A stretch of DNA of 6,974 nucleotides from an uncultured Faecalibacterium sp. (GTDB lineage Bacteria; Bacillota; Clostridia; Oscillospirales; Ruminococcaceae): positions 1 to 6,974 of the forward strand of contig CAKSZF010000080.1 of NCBI GenBank assembly GCA_934525405.1. The letters are read 5' to 3'. Within the stretch, counting starts at the first letter, position 1, and each line of letters starts with the position of its first letter. Position numbers and translations under genes: made by a program. Shown here piece after piece: positions 5,305 through 6,974 of the stretch. The notes under the pieces were generated by a model. It did no database searches. It saw only the letters and a program-made list of their open reading frames with translations, and was not told where the DNA came from.

Positions 5305-6680
5305 CCTTGAAACAGAAAACCGCATTCGGTATTGGTGCCGTGGGCAAGGATATGGTATATGCCCTGTCGGCTTCTTACGTCATGTATTATTATCAGGATG
5401 TGCTGGGGCTTTCGGCCAGCTTTGTGGGCGTCGTGCTCATGGCTGCCCGGTTCTTTGATGCCTTCAACGACCCCTTTATGGGGGTTCTGGTGGCAAAGAC
5501 CCGCACCCGCTGGGGACGTTTCCGTCCGTGGATCTTTTCCGGCACGCTGCTCAATGCGCTGGTGCTCTACGCCCTGTTTGCCGCCCCGGTGCTGGACGAA
5601 GCGGCGCTGATGGTCTATTTCAGCGTGGTGTACATCCTGTGGGGCGTTACCTATACCATGATGGATATTCCTTACTGGTCCATGATCCCCGCCGTGACCC
5701 GCACGCCCAAAGACCGGGAGAACCTTTCCATGGTGGGGCGTACCTGTGCAGGCGTTGGTTCGGCCCTCATTGCCATGTTCACCATGCTGCTGGTAGGAGC
5801 ACTCGGCGGCGACAGCGAGCGCGCAGGCTTCCGCTGGGTGGCATTGATCGTAGCGGCAATTTTTGCAGTGACAGAGCTGGTGTGCTGCATTTCCATGAAA
5901 GAAACCACCCCCAGTGAGATGAAGACCGCCACCGTAAAGGAGATGTTCTCCGCCCTGTTCCGCAACGATCAGGCTATGGTAGTGGTAGGCAGCATCGTGC
6001 TGATCAACTCGGCGCTGTACCTTACCTCCAACTTCATCATCTATTTCTTCAAATACGACCTTGGCGGTGCAGGCTGGAAAGCCACCTACACCCTGTTTTC
6101 CACCGTGGGCGGTGCGGCGCAGATCCTTGGCATGATGGTGCTTTACCCCTTGCTGCGCAAAAAGTTCAGCAGCACGCAGGTATTTCACCTGAGCCTTGTG
6201 CTGGCGCTGTGCGGCTACGGCACGCTGCTGGTGTTCTGCCTGACCGGGCTTTCCCATAGCCTTGCGCTGCTGTGCATCCCGGGCGTTGTCGTGTTCGCCT
6301 GCAACGGGATGCTGACCGTGCTGACCACCCTGTTCCTTTCCAACAGTGTGGATTACGGCCAGCTCAAGACCGGCCGCCGGGAGGAGAGCGTTATCTTTTC
6401 CATGCAGACCTTTGTGGTCAAGGCAGCCTCCGGCGTGGCGGTATTCCTGACCGGCATCGGGCTGGACCTCATCGGTCTTGTGGGCAACACGGAGGAGACC
6501 GGCCCGGTAGCAGTACAGAGCGCCGGAACCCTGCTGGGTCTGCGCCTGATGATGACGGTCCTGCCCATGCTGGTGCTGGCAGGTGCGCTGGTGCTGTTCC
6601 GCCGCAAGTTCGTTTTGACGGATGCCCGTGCTGCCGAGATCAGCGCACAGCTCCACGGGGAGGAAGCGCACCATGACTGA
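5295..6680 (+). CDS. MelB-like galactoside:cation symporter (GPH family)
   Basis: A 461-residue inner-membrane sugar symporter with about 12 hydrophobic helices and a cytoplasmic middle loop near residues 200-226, of the glycoside-pentoside-hexuronide family within MFS. Key melibiose permease positions are kept at nearly the same numbers: Asp19 (GKD), Asp55-Asn58-Asp59 (DAFNDP), the Asp124-Trp128 segment (MDIPYW), Arg149, and Lys376 for MelB Lys377. In MelB, Asp55 and Asp59 bind Na+/Li+/H+, while Asp19, Asp124, Trp128 and Arg149 contact the sugar. An alpha- or beta-galactoside is the likely cargo, coupled to Na+ or H+. AAGGAGG (5281-5287) lies 7 bases before ATG 5295. The start overlaps the GH2 end by 10 bases and the stop overlaps the next gene by 8, so supply of sugar and enzymes is coupled. 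Confidence 0.93.
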   Translation: MELTLKQKTAFGIGAVGKDMVYALSASYVMYYYQDVLGLSASFVGVVLMAARFFDAFNDPFMGVLVAKTRTRWGRFRPWIFSGTLLNALVLYALFAAPVLDEAALMVYFSVVYILWGVTYTMMDIPYWSMIPAVTRTPKDRENLSMVGRTCAGVGSALIAMFTMLLVGALGGDSERAGFRWVALIVAAIFAVTELVCCISMKETTPSEMKTATVKEMFSALFRNDQAMVVVGSIVLINSALYLTSNFIIYFFKYDLGGAGWKATYTLFSTVGGAAQILGMMVLYPLLRKKFSSTQVFHLSLVLALCGYGTLLVFCLTGLSHSLALLCIPGVVVFACNGMLTVLTTLFLSNSVDYGQLKTGRREESVIFSMQTFVVKAASGVAVFLTGIGLDLIGLVGNTEETGPVAVQSAGTLLGLRLMMTVLPMLVLAGALVLFRRKFVLTDARAAEISAQLHGEEAHHD

Positions 6681-6974
6681 AATGCTGCACTGGTACGCAG
6701 AGACCACCGGCGGTGTGCGGCAGGGCGATGCCCCGGTGCACCCGGGCTGCGGTGCGCTGCATCTTTCCGCCGACCTGCCCGCCGGGACACTGAAAACCGT
6801 GCGTGCCGCGCTGCCGTGGACGATGGGAGCAGACGAGCGTCTGTTCATGAACGGCTACCAGACATGGACCTACAGCCCGGAGCTAAACCGGGACGGCAAG
6901 CTGCGCGGCACCGACCATATCCCCGGCTTTCTGCGCAAGAAATACGCCTTTGACCGCTACGGCGATTATCATTT
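6673..6974 (+). CDS. GH36-like alpha-galactosidase, N-terminal part only
   Basis: An ATG at 6673 with GGAGG (6659-6663) 9 bases upstream opens a frame that is still open at the right edge (100 full codons). The visible part contains NGYQTWT (residues 60-66), then a segment reading RGTDHIPGFLRKKYAFDRYGDYHF (split here as RGTDHIPGF and LRKKYAFDRYGDYHF). This matches the N-terminal beta-sandwich of clostridial GH36-like alpha-galactosidases, where a similar NGYQTWTDSRE motif lines the active site. The catalytic aspartates lie outside the window, so activity cannot be confirmed. No signal peptide is seen, so it should act inside the cell on alpha-galactosides such as melibiose or raffinose-type sugars. 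The start overlaps the transporter stop by 8 bases; a second in-frame ATG at 6682 is too far from the ribosome binding site. Confidence 0.8.
   Translation, partial: MTEMLHWYAETTGGVRQGDAPVHPGCGALHLSADLPAGTLKTVRAALPWTMGADERLFMNGYQTWTYSPELNRDGKLRGTDHIPGFLRKKYAFDRYGDYH

Noticed and set aside
5190..6848. 552-codon open frame on the minus strand opposite the transporter
   Set aside because: It has low-complexity His/Gln/Gly-rich translation, and the plus strand encodes a clear MelB-like protein with 12 helices.
1..6974. CRISPR arrays, tRNA or rRNA genes, complete insertion sequences
   Set aside because: No regularly spaced repeats, cloverleaf-like sequence, rRNA segments or transposase motifs were seen on either strand.

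Overview
The window looks like a chromosomal segment from a moderately GC-rich gut Clostridium-relative (Oscillospiraceae/Ruminococcaceae, perhaps Faecalibacterium or a neighbour). This rests on clear AGGAGG-type ribosome binding sites, strong G/C preference at third codon positions, and the gene types present. The genus is an inference from style, not from a marker gene.

Layout. (1) Bases 1-712 hold the C-terminal part of a hybrid cluster protein (hcp, hydroxylamine/NO reductase), cut by the window edge. A good intrinsic terminator lies about 190 bases after its stop. (2) Bases ~750-2290 are a gene-poor, more AT-rich stretch that looks like decayed accessory DNA. It holds a minus-strand ORF remnant with no recognised family, a run of strong hairpins (1218-1247 and 1312-1530), and a small minus-strand gene with promoter, RBS and terminator-like hairpin but an amber stop at codon 8. 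It also holds a possible tiny plus-strand transcription unit (promoter with a C/G-rich inverted repeat, 26-codon ORF, 12-bp-stem terminator). (3) From 2291 to the right edge is a compact four-gene plus-strand operon for galactoside use: a TetR/AcrR regulator, a cytoplasmic GH2 beta-galactosidase-like enzyme, a MelB-type (GPH family) sugar:cation symporter, and the start of a GH36-like alpha-galactosidase. Every junction overlaps (4, 10 and 8 bases), so the genes are probably co-transcribed and translationally coupled.

How it works together. The symporter keeps, at almost the same numbering, all the sugar- and cation-binding residues of E. coli/Salmonella MelB that I know of (D19, D55, N58, D59, D124, W128, R149, and K376 for MelB K377). 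It should bring galactosides into the cell, where the two glycosidases without visible signal peptides split beta- and alpha-linked sugars. The TetR gene is first in the operon; its promoter has an inverted repeat across the -10 box, which fits self-repression of the whole unit, probably relieved by a ligand.

I found no convincing new biological system. The items most worth a second look are the multi-hairpin region, the interrupted small gene with intact signals, the possible micro transcription unit with its C/G-rich operator-like repeat, and the use of a TetR regulator for a galactoside operon.
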